A stretch of 64,000 nucleotides of DNA from Diplonema japonicum (GCA_964019335.1 OZ025698.1:62001-126000), one strand, 5' to 3'; numbered from the stretch's first letter, positions 45,805 through 56,653 are shown. The notes: generated by a model from the sequence alone, not told the origin. Made by a program: numbers and translations.

Positions 45805-46530
45805 AGTGAGTAGGGTGAGATCAACATTTCAATTCTTTTAGTGCTTACGTTCCCTTCCCCTCTCTTCCACTCCCTCTCATCCTTTTCTTTATCATCATCC
45901 GGCGTCTGGCCTTTCTCTTACCAGTATGCCCGTCCCCTTTTAAACTTTTAAATTTTTAAAATTAACATCCTCTTGTTATCGTGTGCCCTGACATTGTAGT
46001 CAAAAACGGATGGCCCGGCCTACTCTGAAGTTGCCCAGATGAGTCCTCTCATCTTCGCACGAACGAGTGTGGTACGGCCATCCCCTCCCCCCGCCAGCCG
46101 GAGTGCAGCGGGGAGAGCAAATGCTTCCCCTATCATCCCCATGCGCACACGCACACTCGCTTCCCCTTTTGATTTTGAGAGATTTTACTCTCACCCTTTC
46201 ATGTTTCGCTCAATGGAGCAAATCCCTCTCGAGGGGGCGACCGGGGCCAGTTCCGGTCACCAGAGGTCCCAGTTGAGAAAAACGACGAACTGGGGTCAAG
46301 GTCCCCGTCCGAGTCACGTAGGTCTACGCGGCTTGGAATTAAAGTAATTCAGCCCTCTTCGGCTGTTCCAAACAGGTGCACGGGTTGGCGGAGTCCACAG
46401 CTCCATCTGATTGCAGAAGAACTGGTCTTCGCCCTCCCTGTAATATTTCCATGCTTCCCTTCACCTTTCCCCTTCCCAGGTGTTGCTCCCCCATGGTGGC
46501 ACCTATTGGTATTTTGAAAAAAAAAAAAAA
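45805..46530 (+). other. LINE B 3' UTR
   Basis: Longer than in A and diverged, but with the same last 190 bases in outline: hairpin CAGCC-CTCTTC-GGCTG at 46350-46365, then CCTTCACCTTTCC...CAGGTGTTGCTC and TTGGTATTTTG before the A-tail. Confidence 0.65.
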
Positions 46531-46537
46531 CAGGGCG
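46531..46537 (+). repeat. Target-site duplication of LINE A', left copy
   Basis: CAGGGCG directly after the A-tail of B and before the A' leader. The right copy at 54255-54261 follows the A' tail; its last three bases are the first three of tRNA-Gly. Adjoining A's make the exact length uncertain. Confidence 0.7.
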
Positions 46538-46563
46538 AAAAAGAAAAGAAAAGAAAAGAAAAA

Positions 46564-47517
46564 ATGGGCAAGAAGAAAGACAAGCACAAGGAGAAGGCAA
46601 AGCCGGAAGGGAACGGGGCCAGCACGCAGCTGGCCCAGTCCAAGGCCAGGGAGGAGCGGCGGGTGGAGAGGATGCTCCGCAGCGCGGGAGCAGCCGGGGA
46701 GCTGGGGCAGCTCCTGACACCGGAGCACCGGGAGAAGATGACGGGGGTGGTCACCGTAATTGACCTCCTCACGCCCGACGCCGCCGCCGCTACAGCCGGC
46801 CCAGCGACACCTGTCGCCTCCACCCCGACCGGCTCCGTCAAAAGGCCGGTTTCGCCTGACGCCAGCGTCGCCACCCCGACCTCCAGCAAAAAAGCTAGGA
46901 GGAAGGCCGCCAGAGCCGCGCGCGCTGACGCTGCCGCCGAAGCCGCACACATAGCTGACGCCACACACCCCCTCGAAGCCGCACGCACTGCGGCCGACGT
47001 CGAACTCGCGGGAATCGCTGCTGATTTGGAAGCTGCACGCGAGTCGGCCGACGTGGTAGCTGCAGAAATAGCAGCTAAGATGAAGGCTGCGCAGGAGGTG
47101 GCTGATGCTGCTGTTGTCAAAATGGCAGCCGAGACGGAAGCTGCACGCGTGGCTGGTGTGGAGGCTGCTCGCAGAGCAGTCGAGGCAGAGGAGAAGGCTC
47201 TGCGCGAGCGGTCTACTGCACGACTTGCGGCAGAGGAGAAGGAGGCTGCGCGTGCTGCGGCCGAGATGAAAGCAGCCGAGGAGAAGAAGGCTACAGCCGC
47301 AGCCGCTGCAGCCGAGAAGAAGAAAGCCGCAGCCGCCGCCGCCGCCGAGAAGAAGGCCGACGCCGAGAAGAAAGCAGCAGCCGCCGCCGCCGCCGAGAAG
47401 AAGGCCGCAGCCGCCGCCGCCGCCGAGGAGAAGGCCGCCGCCGAGAAGAAAGCCGCAGCCGCCGCCGCCGCCGCCGAGAAGAAGGCCGCTGCCGACGCCG
47501 CCAGGAAGAAAGCTGCA

Positions 47518-47548
<31 letters not shown>

Positions 47549-49485
47549 AGAAGGAGACCGCAGCCGCAGCCGCCGCCGCCGAGGAGAAGAAGAAGGTCGC
47601 AGCCACCGCCGCCGCCGAAAAGGAAGCCGCCGCAGCCGCTGCCAAAAAGGAGGAAGCTTTGAGGTTGGCGGCCGCCAAGAAGGCAGATGCCCAGAAGGTC
47701 GAGGACGAAGCAGTCGCGAACGCTTCCGCCAACGCGTCAACAGACCAAGGCACGCTCCTCCTCAGCTCAGACTCTGACACCAGCTCTGGCCCTGAGGAGA
47801 TGGAGGACGACCCTGCCCCTGCCCCTTCCACAACCCCGCGATGGGACCTGGTGCCAGACACATGGGACGCCCCGATCTACACTAACGTGTCCCCCCCGAC
47901 GGAAACATCCCGCGCTGTCATTGCGCTCGACGATCCCTCCGGAATGGGGGTCGTGTGCTCCGCGTTACCTACGGCATCCATCACCTTTGTCCTTATGACA
48001 GAGGTCCCCGGTGTCACCACCCCCAGCGAGATTGTCATGGTCTCTGGGTCGCGCGCAGTGAACAGGAGGGTCCACGTCTCCACGTTCGGGCTGGACCCCC
48101 CCACCTACACCCCGCCTTCCACCTTCAACAGCGGATCGGAGGTCGTCTACGTCTGTGTCAGTGCAGACAGCCTGAAGGAGGCGAAGGCCAGGGTCCTGGA
48201 GCTCGCCAAGGCTCAGGGCGCGGTGGTGGAGGATCGTGCGGTCTTCCGCCCAAGGAAGTTCGGTGAGGAGGAACCGCGGGCGAGGCACTGGACCCACGAG
48301 GTGGGGCTGCGCCTGCAAGCAGCACACGTCCACGCCGTCCTGCGCCGGTCCGGGGACGGGTGCATGATCCGGACGACGGAGAGACGCGGGGGGTACGCTT
48401 ATGTACCCATCGTGGCGGAAGGGAGGGCGGATGCCTTTCGGATTGCGGGGACGCTGGGTGGGTTGTCTCTCGGGGTGGCGCACCGTAAGGGATGGACTGT
48501 GCGGTGCCTACCGGAGACGGAACAGCGGCTCCGGGAAACCCTCGCAAAACTGCGTACGAAGCGCAAGTTTTTGCTCACCGGGGCCCCGCCGTCCATCACC
48601 AGGGCGGCCTTCGATGAAATGATGGACCACATCGGCTGGAAACCATCCTCCGTCCTGCGGCGCACGCAGACGATGTTCCAGGGCACGAGGCAACTCGTGT
48701 TCTTCATCGTCGTCGACAGCCCGCCCCCGAAGTCCAGGACGTGGCTCCTTGGGGGGCGCCTTGTCTGCCTCCGTGATGCGGACGACCACCCGACCGTCAA
48801 GCCGCCCCCTCTCATCAACAGGACGACACCTGCATCTGCACCTGCGCTTGCAACGTCCTCGACCCCGGCACCCACATCTTCTCATGTACCTGCACCTGCG
48901 CCTACACCTGTACCTGACCCGGCACCTGTATCGGCGTCGACACCCTCGGGGACTGACCCTGCGGTGAAAGCAACTGGGCTTCCTCCCACCAGCCCGTGGG
49001 CGTCCATACCGAGCTCGGTGGCTCCCCCCCAGCTCGACACTGTGACGTCCCCTACACCGCCCCGCAACGTGTCTGGGGGAAACAAGGAGGGGGTCCCTTC
49101 CGGGTCGCCTGAGGTCGCCGCTCTCACTGAGCTCGTCGCCACGCTGAAGGAGTCGATCGTCGGGCTGCAGAGGACGATCGACTCTCAGCAGGAGATGATC
49201 TCCGATCTGCGGACGACGCTCCGCCTCCTCCTGCCGCAGGCGGCCACGCTGACGACGGGAACGGCAGTGCCGCGGGACCCTACACCGGGGGCGACGACGA
49301 CACACGACAGTGTATGGAAAGGGAAGGGGAAGGGGAAGAAGGGGGCTCCTCCTCTCGCTACGACCTCTGAGGCTGCGGTGACGAACCTGGGTACGAGGGG
49401 GCGGGCCAGGTCGTTCGCGGAGACCAAAGATCTCTTCACCAATGGGGTCAAGGGGCGCTCTGCCTCCATGGGTCCATCCAATTGA
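46564..49485 (+). CDS. LINE A' ORF1
   Basis: 973 residues. Same protein as ORF1 of A, with a longer alanine/EKK tract (extra KKADAEKK and poly-Ala units at about 47350-47560). This tract varies by whole codons, as expected for replication slippage in GCC repeats. Other changes are few, for example MIRTTE for LMRTTE and RETLAKLRT for RKALAKQRT. It ends in TGA in frame with ORF2. Confidence 0.77.
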
Positions 49486-49626
49486 AGGGGCCCCGCAGAA
49501 CAGGGGGGGCAGCAGATCTACGACCATGCTCCCTCTCCTAGTCTCCCTCGCATCCTCCCCAGGAGACTCCTACCTCTCTGTTTCTTCACCGACTTTTCTG
49601 CACTGATCCCCACCCTACTCGGGAGG
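49483..49626 (+). other. ORF1-UGA-ORF2 in-frame junction of LINE A'
   Basis: Same layout as A: TGA in CAATTGAAGGGG, 47 open codons, then the ORF2 ATG. One base differs early (GGGGGG for GGGGGA). Confidence 0.7.
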
Positions 49627-52600
49627 ATGTCCGTCAGGGACCTGCTGGGGCTGCTTGGGCTGGTCGAAACAAACCCTGGCCCACCCAAGAAGCTGCCGCC
49701 CCCGTCGCCTAAGGGTCTCAAGGTTGTCTCGTGGAACTGCAACGGCCTCGTTGCGAAATGGACCGTCGTATCTCGCCATGCTGACTTCTTGTCGCTGGAC
49801 ATCATCATGATACAGGAGACGCACCTGAGGGAAGGGCACGACACGCCACACCTGCCTGGGTACAGGTCATACAGGAGGGATCGGTTGACACCGGTGACTG
49901 ACGGCACTGCGACGAGGGGTGGTGGTATTGTCACGTATGTCCGCGACGATCTTGCCTCGGAGGAGGTTCCGCACGTACTCCCGGCTGGGGACTGTGTCAC
50001 TGAGAGACTGGATGTGAGGATCTCCTGCGAGAAGCGTGAGCCGATCACTCTCTCCAACGTTTACCTTACACCGGTAAGCGCGAGCAGAGGCACGAGGGAC
50101 CCTGAGTACCTGCGGCCTGGCAGCCTTCCCATGGGGAAGAACACAGTCATAGCGGGTGACTTCAATGCTCATCACAGCTCCTGGGACGCCACGGTGACGA
50201 CGCCGAACGAGAGGGGGAACGTGGTCAGGGACTGGCTGGACACCCACGGGTACACCGTCTACAACGACCGCAACGAACCGACGAGGGACTCGTCACGACA
50301 CGTTCTGGACCTGGTTGTGGGGCGCTGCGCGAAGCTTGAGCCGAAGACGCTGGGCACGTGGGGCTCCGATCATAGTCCCGTATCCTTTCACCTGCCTCTT
50401 GAGGACGTCTACCGTTCGGAGCGCCCCTTCCCCACCTGGAATTTTAAAAAAGCCAGATGGGATGACTACACTGCTGCTGTTGCCCGCCTGCTTGCTGGTG
50501 TTGACACGGCGGATCCGATTGACTCTGTCACGAAGGGGTTTACACAAGCCCTTTTGACTGCGGCGAACGACCACATTCCCCTCTGTGGGATGCGACGTGG
50601 CCCGACCCCCTGGTGGACTGCTGAGCTCGAGGACGCCTTCGAAGAGCGGAACACCCTGCGCGAACTCCTGCTTCAAGAGGCGGACGTGGTGGAGGAGTAC
50701 AGGGCGAAGGTGAAGGAAGTCAACCGACTCCTTGACGAGACGAAGCGTGAGGCATGGGGAAGGATGGCGGCCGACCTCAGCCGGAGCAAGGACCTCGGGG
50801 CTGCGTTCAGAGCGGTGAAGAAGCTGGACGGCAGGCACCGAAAGACACACCTTCCTGTACTCGAGGGAAGATTTGTGTCGGACAAGGCGAAGGCCGACCG
50901 GCTGGGGGCGCACTTCGCTAAGCTCTACGGCAGGCGTGGTGACGGGAACTCGAAGGACGCCGCTCCTTCTGCAAGCAGACTCGGGTGTCAAGCGTTCACC
51001 GTGGACGACCTCACCCGCGGCCTGAGAAGGATGAAGACGCGCAGCGCGGCCGGGGAAGACGGAATCTTCTCGGAGATGCTCCTACACCTGAACTCGGACT
51101 CCCTCGGTGTCCTCCTTCTACTCCTCAATCGCTCCTGGCTGATGGGTGTCGTCCCCGGTGCCTGGAAGAAGGGAGTGATCGTCCCGGTACCGAAACCTGG
51201 AAAAGATGCGACTCTCTTGGCTTCCTACCGGCCGATCTGCCTGACCAGCTGCCTCTGCAAGCTGCTGGAGAGGATGATCGAGGAGAGGCTCACGTTTCTT
51301 CTTGACGCGGACGGGACGGGAGTCGAGGGACTCCACGACAGCCAGGCTGGTTTCAGACGCGGCCGCTCCACGGAGGAGCAGGTGGCAACCCTCACTGAGT
51401 GCATGTCGAGGAACAAAGACGATCGACGTCTCTCGGCCGCTCTGCTGTTCGACTTCTCTTCTGCCTTCGACCTGGTGCCCCATGGTGCCCTGCTGGACAA
51501 GATGCGAGGGAAGGGTCTCCCCGAACCCTTCGTGGAGTGGACGCGGTCCTTTCTATGCGGCCGTACTGCTGCGGTCACGATTGGACGGTCGAGGGGGTCG
51601 ACGACGAAGGTGCGACGGGGTGTCCCCCAGGGCTCTGTCTTGGGTCCCATCCTGTACACCATCTACGTCGACGAACTCGCCAGGAGACTGGAGGGACTGG
51701 CGGACGTCTCGGTGCTCTACGCCGACGACGTGGCGGTTGTGATCTCCTCTGGACAAGGGGACGTGGCTGGGCTGGAGCGGAAGGCGCAGGCAGTGGTGGA
51801 TGCGGTTGAGGACTGGTGCAGGGAGCGTGACATGCTGCTGAGCACGTCCAAGACGCAGGCAGTCTGCGTCCCCCCCCAGAAACGTCTCGGGGTCTACTTC
51901 ACTTCGTCACGAGTCCCCCTTCAGCCAGGTGCCTTCCAGAACCCGCTCTTCGGCCTGGGGGTGAACGCCGATGGCACGATCTCCGGGGACCAGGAGCTGG
52001 CGGGCCTTCAGGTTGTGGAGGCGGGTGGTGTGCGGATCCGCTGCGTGCGGGACATGCATGCAGCCGTGCGACGGCCCGACGTGGACTACGTTGCGGCCCG
52101 TCCCCTGCCTCTGTCTGAACACGCGAGGTACCTTGGGGTTACGGTGGACTCTGGGCTCACGTTCGGTGAACACGCACAGGACATCCTACGGCGGGCCAGC
52201 AAAAGGCTGAGGGTGCTGAAGCTCTTGTCCGGCACGTCCTGGGGCAGCAAGAGGGACACTCTGCGGTCTCTCTACGTTACGTACATCCTCCCGCTGCTGC
52301 GCTACTGCATGGGGGTCTACTACAGCAGGCTCGATGATGTCGGGAGGAAGGACCTGGCTGGGCTTCACCAGGAGGCGGCGGTGCTGATCACGGGCTGCTG
52401 GAGTGGCTCCGGAGGGTACAAGCTCCTAGCTGAGGCAGGACTGCTTCCCCTCGAAAGAATGGCGGAGGGTGCTGCGGCGACGATGACGGCGAAGGCCTTC
52501 TGCTGGCAGTCTTCCCCGGTTCACAGGGAGACGGTCAAGCTGAAGCAGGCGAACAGGCTGGGGTGTGGGTGGCTGCGCTCTGGCTACCAAGCACTGCGTC

Positions 52601-53775
52601 GATGCGGGTTGGAACCAAAGGTGCACTTCGAGTACCTGTCGGCTACGCCCCTGGCGGCCCCGTGGCAGACAGGCATGGTCGACTTCAGGACTGACCTCCC
52701 CGGCGGGGTCACGCGATCGTCGCCAGACGCGGACAGGCGGAAGGCGGCCGAGGCTGCTCTTGCGGCTCTCCCCCCGGGCATCCATGCCTACACGGATGGC
52801 TCGGTTGTACAGGTCGGACAGAAGGCGAAAGGTGGCTCTGGGGTTTATCTGCAGCTGCCTCCCCCCCTGACCCCTGTGTCTGTGTGCCATGGCGTCAACG
52901 ACTTCTGTTCATCTTTTCGGGCAGAGGGCATGGCTGTGAAAACGGCGCTGGATATGGTGGCTACCCTCCGAAAAACACACCCTTCGCTGGCGAAGTCCCC
53001 GCTGTCGATCTGCACCGACTCCCTCTCCCTCGTCGAGCAGCTGCGAGCTGGCCCAACGCGACAGAGGGAGAAGCTCGACCACCAGACGTGGAGCCGGCTG
53101 GTGTCCGCGGCGCGCACGCAGGGGACACCGGTGGTCCTCCAGTTTGTGCCCTCCCACTGTGGGGTGGACGGGAACGAGAAGGCTGACGCTCTGGCCGGGG
53201 AGGGAACGAAGCGGAAGCAGGACAGGCCCTCCCTTGACTACCGATCAGTGAGGGCCCTGGTGCGACGGTGGGTGGTGCGGAGGTCCACGGAGCTCATAAC
53301 ATCCCTCGCCCACAACTACGCGGTGGCGACCGAGCTTCGGTCTGCGCACTTCCCCCTTGGCTTCCCCAGACAAGCTGAAACGGTCATCTCGCGGCTGCGG
53401 ATTGGTCACTCGGCTCTCTTCTTCGGCTTCCTGCAGACTGCTGGCCCGAACAGGAAGCACAAGGGTGTGCTCCGGTGCCCAGCCTGCCACGCAGCACCGA
53501 TGTCCAGGGAGCATGTTGTCGGTGGGTGCCCTGTGATCGGGAGGGGGGCGATCGACACTCCTGCTGGTACTCCCTCCCTAGCGTTCTCCCTGTCGAGACG
53601 CGTGACCCAGATCTACGACCTCATTGTTGAGTCTGGCCTGCTCGCCTGGTCACGCTCCGGACTGTTCACCTCGCCATCATCCCTGGCGTCTACAGACGTC
53701 ACTGCACCTTCAAACGTGCCGCCTCCTCCTCCGGTCTCTCTTGACGCCGGTCCCGCGGCCCCCGTGCTGCGCTAA
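49627..53775 (+). CDS. LINE A' ORF2
   Basis: 1382 residues, one codon shorter than A (one Val fewer at 50690). I see about seven substitutions from A (for example S/T before VYND, A/D in TADPIDS, M/I in YTIYVDE, V/G in ALAGEG, A/T in RSTELI). All endonuclease, RT (YADD), RNase H and zinc-knuckle residues are intact. The N-terminus carries the 2A-like GLVETNPGP. Confidence 0.92.
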   Translation: MSVRDLLGLLGLVETNPGPPKKLPPPSPKGLKVVSWNCNGLVAKWTVVSRHADFLSLDIIMIQETHLREGHDTPHLPGYRSYRRDRLTPVTDGTATRGGGIVTYVRDDLASEEVPHVLPAGDCVTERLDVRISCEKREPITLSNVYLTPVSASRGTRDPEYLRPGSLPMGKNTVIAGDFNAHHSSWDATVTTPNERGNVVRDWLDTHGYTVYNDRNEPTRDSSRHVLDLVVGRCAKLEPKTLGTWGSDHSPVSFHLPLEDVYRSERPFPTWNFKKARWDDYTAAVARLLAGVDTADPIDSVTKGFTQALLTAANDHIPLCGMRRGPTPWWTAELEDAFEERNTLRELLLQEADVVEEYRAKVKEVNRLLDETKREAWGRMAADLSRSKDLGAAFRAVKKLDGRHRKTHLPVLEGRFVSDKAKADRLGAHFAKLYGRRGDGNSKDAAPSASRLGCQAFTVDDLTRGLRRMKTRSAAGEDGIFSEMLLHLNSDSLGVLLLLLNRSWLMGVVPGAWKKGVIVPVPKPGKDATLLASYRPICLTSCLCKLLERMIEERLTFLLDADGTGVEGLHDSQAGFRRGRSTEEQVATLTECMSRNKDDRRLSAALLFDFSSAFDLVPHGALLDKMRGKGLPEPFVEWTRSFLCGRTAAVTIGRSRGSTTKVRRGVPQGSVLGPILYTIYVDELARRLEGLADVSVLYADDVAVVISSGQGDVAGLERKAQAVVDAVEDWCRERDMLLSTSKTQAVCVPPQKRLGVYFTSSRVPLQPGAFQNPLFGLGVNADGTISGDQELAGLQVVEAGGVRIRCVRDMHAAVRRPDVDYVAARPLPLSEHARYLGVTVDSGLTFGEHAQDILRRASKRLRVLKLLSGTSWGSKRDTLRSLYVTYILPLLRYCMGVYYSRLDDVGRKDLAGLHQEAAVLITGCWSGSGGYKLLAEAGLLPLERMAEGAAATMTAKAFCWQSSPVHRETVKLKQANRLGCGWLRSGYQALRRCGLEPKVHFEYLSATPLAAPWQTGMVDFRTDLPGGVTRSSPDADRRKAAEAALAALPPGIHAYTDGSVVQVGQKAKGGSGVYLQLPPPLTPVSVCHGVNDFCSSFRAEGMAVKTALDMVATLRKTHPSLAKSPLSICTDSLSLVEQLRAGPTRQREKLDHQTWSRLVSAARTQGTPVVLQFVPSHCGVDGNEKADALAGEGTKRKQDRPSLDYRSVRALVRRWVVRRSTELITSLAHNYAVATELRSAHFPLGFPRQAETVISRLRIGHSALFFGFLQTAGPNRKHKGVLRCPACHAAPMSREHVVGGCPVIGRGAIDTPAGTPSLAFSLSRRVTQIYDLIVESGLLAWSRSGLFTSPSSLASTDVTAPSNVPPPPPVSLDAGPAAPVLR

Positions 53776-54222
53776 GGGATCGCCCCGTGTGTGTGTGTTA
53801 AATGGAATGTTGTGTTTCCCACTTTCCTTTCCCTTCCCTTCCTTTCCCTTCCCTTCCCTTCCTTTCCCTTCCTTCTCCTTCCTCTCACTGTTTCCCATTT
53901 CCCCTTTTATTTCACACTCACCAATGATTCGCTCAATAGGAGCAATACCTCCCTGGGGGGCTTTCCGCCGGAGGTTCCAGCCAAAGAAGGACATCCAGCT
54001 GGAAGGTAGGCCCCCGTTTTTCTCTCACTTGACTGAGGGAATAATGTAATTCAGCCCTCTTCGGCTGTCCCAAAGCAGAGCACGGGTTGGTGGGGGACCA
54101 GGGCTCCTCCTGCTTGCAGAAGCCTGGTCCTTTGCCCTCCCTATTTCCCCATGGTTTCCCTTCACCTTTTTTTCCCTTTTCTCAGGTGTTGCTCTCCATG
54201 GCGGCCCTGCATTGGTATTTTG

Positions 54223-54254
<32 letters not shown>
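53776..54254 (+). other. LINE A' 3' UTR and poly(A)
   Basis: TTTCCC/CCTTCC repeats, conserved hairpin at 54052-54067, TTGGTATTTTG and an A-run that reaches the CAGG before tRNA-Gly. Confidence 0.65.
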
Positions 54255-54255
<1 letters not shown>

Positions 54256-54258
54256 AGG

Positions 54259-54329
54259 GCGTAAATGGTCTAGTGGTAGAATGGCTCCCTGCCACGGAGT
54301 CGGCCCGGGTTCGATTCCCGGTTTACGCA
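54259..54329 (+). tRNA. tRNA-Gly (anticodon GCC)
   Basis: 71 nt, no intron. Acceptor GCGTAAA pairs with TTTACGC, discriminator A; anticodon loop CTGCCAC gives GCC; T arm CCGGG-TTCGATT-CCCGG. Internal polymerase III boxes: A box TGGTCTAGTGG, B box GGTTCGATTCC. A T6 terminator follows at 54332-54337. Four bases upstream is the A-tail of LINE A'. An identical gene lies inverted at 57819. Confidence 0.97.
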
Positions 54330-54374
54330 TATTTTTTGGTTTGGTTGTGTAAAGTCATAATCGTAATGAAAAAA

Positions 54375-55365
54375 TAAATAGTGCTTCTCTCGATGTCAAC
54401 AAAGGTACCTCGCGCTCCTTTCCCGTTCTTGTCCTCCACGTAGGTGACACCACCCTAGGTGTCCGCTGCGTCTACGTTCTTCGCATCCTTGAAGAACGAA
54501 GCGGGTGTTTGGAAGAGGTTCTGTCTGCTCCCCTTGTACGGTGTGCTATTCTTCCCGTTTTCCGTCACCGAGTCGAAATTCGGTCAGCTTTCGCAAAGTA
54601 CTCGATGTTGTACGGGTTCCACTTCGTGAGCGGGGTGAGGTATATCATCTCCAACTGGATGGCGTATCGCCGCTCCCAGCATTTCTTGTAGACGCATTTC
54701 CCTTTTGCCCACACACTTCGCCTCCACGGTCCCTCCGTCCAGCTCTGCCTTGTCCCAGTGAGCGTATTTAGAGCATGCGCCCTGGGACTTCAGCCCTCCG
54801 CATTCCGTTGTGCGATCCTTGTCGCCTGCGATGCTCGTGCCAGCGGAGCTGTCTCATGCGTGGTTTGTGCTGCGAACAGGAAGTCATTGAAGGAACGCTT
54901 CTTCAGTCCGTCCCATCGCGTAGTAGTAGCGGCTGTACTTCGCTGTGTTCAACACCTGGCCTCCTTCGTACTCTCCACATGTCGACCCGAAGGCTGTGTC
55001 CAGTAGGTTTCCGTTAGGACCGTCGAAACCGGGGAGCTGCCCCATCAGCGAAGTCGATGTACTCGTAGTTTCACGTCGAACATCGCACGCTTTGTCTTTC
55101 CTGTCATCTCACGCGTAGCAACAATCTTTGACTGGGTTGTAGGCATTTACGGAAAAAAGAGCAGCCAAAAGTGGGCAAATTGGGAGAAAAAAATAGTCCA
55201 ACTTAGAACTGAGCCGAGGCAAATTGGGCTGAACCTGAGGGAAATCGGCAAACTGAGAGGAAAAAGTCTCCGTTCTGCGTACTCCGTCATGTCCTTCATG
55301 TTCTTCGCCACAGCCACGAGAGACAGCCTCGCCTTTAGGTTCGCTATGTTCTTGTTCACCGTTCA
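54375..55365 (-). pseudogene. Decayed protein-coding gene, family not recognised
   Basis: The minus strand shows protein-like pieces in order but in different frames. First is MNKNIANLKARLSLVAVAKN... from 55359, then FDGPNGNLLDTAFGSTCGEY and SRYYYAMGRTEEAF, FNDFLFAAQTTHET, and CVYKKCWERRYAIQLEMIYL followed by TPLTKWNPYNIEYFAKADR. Last are KGSRQNLFQTPASFFKDAKN and GGVTYVEDKNGKGARGTFVD. Several frameshifts and stops separate them, and part of 55150-55260 may be an intron. I do not recognise the family. Confidence 0.45.
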
Positions 55366-56610
55366 TCTCTCCTCCGGAGCACCGTGTTCCAGGGTAGCTG
55401 AAATGGTTTTAAGTTAGAATAGAGAAGCGAAGTAGCCCACGCCAAGCCGAACACGCGGAGACCTCCTTATCTCGCTTACCGCTTGCTGGGCGGGTCCTTG
55501 TGCAGCTTTACTTCCTCCTCTCTCCTGTCGCTGCCTTGCCACTTCTTGCAACGTTGTATTTAAGATATTTTGTTCAACGCCCCTTCCTTTCTTATCGGTT
55601 CTTTCTCGTATACTCGCTGTAGTACGGTCACTCCGTGCCTTCCCTTGTCTCTGCTGCCGAAAAAGCGGAAAGTTGTTGCCTTCTTAGATCGGCAGCGGGG
55701 CTCGCCAGCGAAGGCGCGTTATTCGGAGGGCGGCCACCTTCAGCGCCGTTTTCACAGCCAGACGAACAGAAGTCATTGCGAAGCCGTTTTCGACCCAATT
55801 GCATGTCCAGGGCGTGCACTCACTTCCTGCCCTGGTCGCAGCCCCCCTCGACACAGGGGTTGCGATCCCGTGTCTGCTGGTCACGACTCGACGTGGCACT
55901 ACGCATCCCGCCAGGAACAGGGCTTTCTGCTGCAAACCCAAGGGTTCGGGGACAAGTCCTATCCGACCGGCAGCCCTGCTCGCTGACTTTGTGGGGGCCG
56001 GGGCCCTTTATCAGTCGACTGCCCTGCATTCCTACAAGTAGGAACAATTGGAAACAACCCTACAATGTAGGAGTGCCAGCCCGGCGTGCTACGAGGGCGA
56101 TAGGCTATGCAAGGCTTCACAGACCTCGCATCCTATGATTTAGTTTCCACCTTTTCCATTTTCTTTCCACTTTTTAAACTTTTTATTCCCTTTCGTGGGA
56201 TTCCTTTTCCTACATGTTTTCGGTCCCGGGTATGACGTTAAACTGCGCCCGCCGACGCGTCTGGACCAGCACTTCCTGGCGACCAGGCCGTCTTTTTTCT
56301 TTTCCTTTTTCACTTCGTTCTGTTATTTTCATTATTCCTTCCGACGATAGACTGATACGAGCCATGGAAGCAACCTCTGCTTAATTCCTGTTACGTGGGA
56401 GGCTCCTCTTGAGGATGTCAGTCACCTTTATTTTTTTATTCGACTCTCTGTTTTCGTATGCAGTATTTATCCTTTTTCGCCTTTTTTATTTTACTTTTTC
56501 GCTTCTTTATTCTAACTTGCAGCATCATTTCAGATGCCTGTGGAGTGATATTTTTTCCTCCTCTCTTTTCACTCTTCGTCATTTTCTTCACTCACTAGGG
56601 GCCAAGCCCC
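55366..56610. other. Non-coding stretch with a LINE fossil
   Basis: No intact gene. It contains the A-like RNase H fossil at 55690-55790 and pyrimidine-rich DNA at 56145-56300 and 56420-56600 resembling LINE 3' UTR composition. Confidence 0.45.
55690..55790 (-). pseudogene. Fossil of LINE A-type RNase H
   Basis: The minus strand reads AVKTALKVAALR..., matching AVKTALDMVATLR of LINE A ORF2. At the DNA level, CGCCAGCGAAGG, TTCGGAGGG and CAGCGCCGTTTTCACAGCCA match the A'' copy, with a deletion of about 17 bp before GACGAACAGAAGTCATTG. It is much older than the other A copies. Confidence 0.7.
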
Positions 56611-56653
56611 ATAATTTAACGCGAAAAGCTCATAATTTAACGCGAAATCGCCG

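Larger units (their letters stand above)
39185..46530 (+). mobile_element. LINE B, full length with intact ORFs
   Basis: A sister of A: (AAAAG)n leader, ORF1 39268-41496, UGA, 47 open codons, ORF2 41638-45804, and a 3' UTR ending ATTGGTATTTTG and A14. Coding sequence is clearly diverged from A, with only the most conserved parts shared. It is followed by CAGGGCG and then LINE A'. Confidence 0.87.
46538..54254 (+). mobile_element. LINE A', full length with intact ORFs, next to tRNA-Gly
   Basis: Second complete A copy: short GAAAA leader, ORF1 46564-49485, UGA, ORF2 49627-53775, 3' UTR and an A-tail of about 31, ending 4 bp before the tRNA. It is flanked by CAGGGCG. It differs from A mainly in the alanine-repeat length of ORF1 and in a few codons. 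Confidence 0.9.

Noticed and set aside
46503-47861. Long alanine/serine-rich minus-strand ORFs opposite ORF1 of A and A'
   Set aside because: Shadow of the GCC/GAG repeat in ORF1; no domain, and it changes with the repeat.
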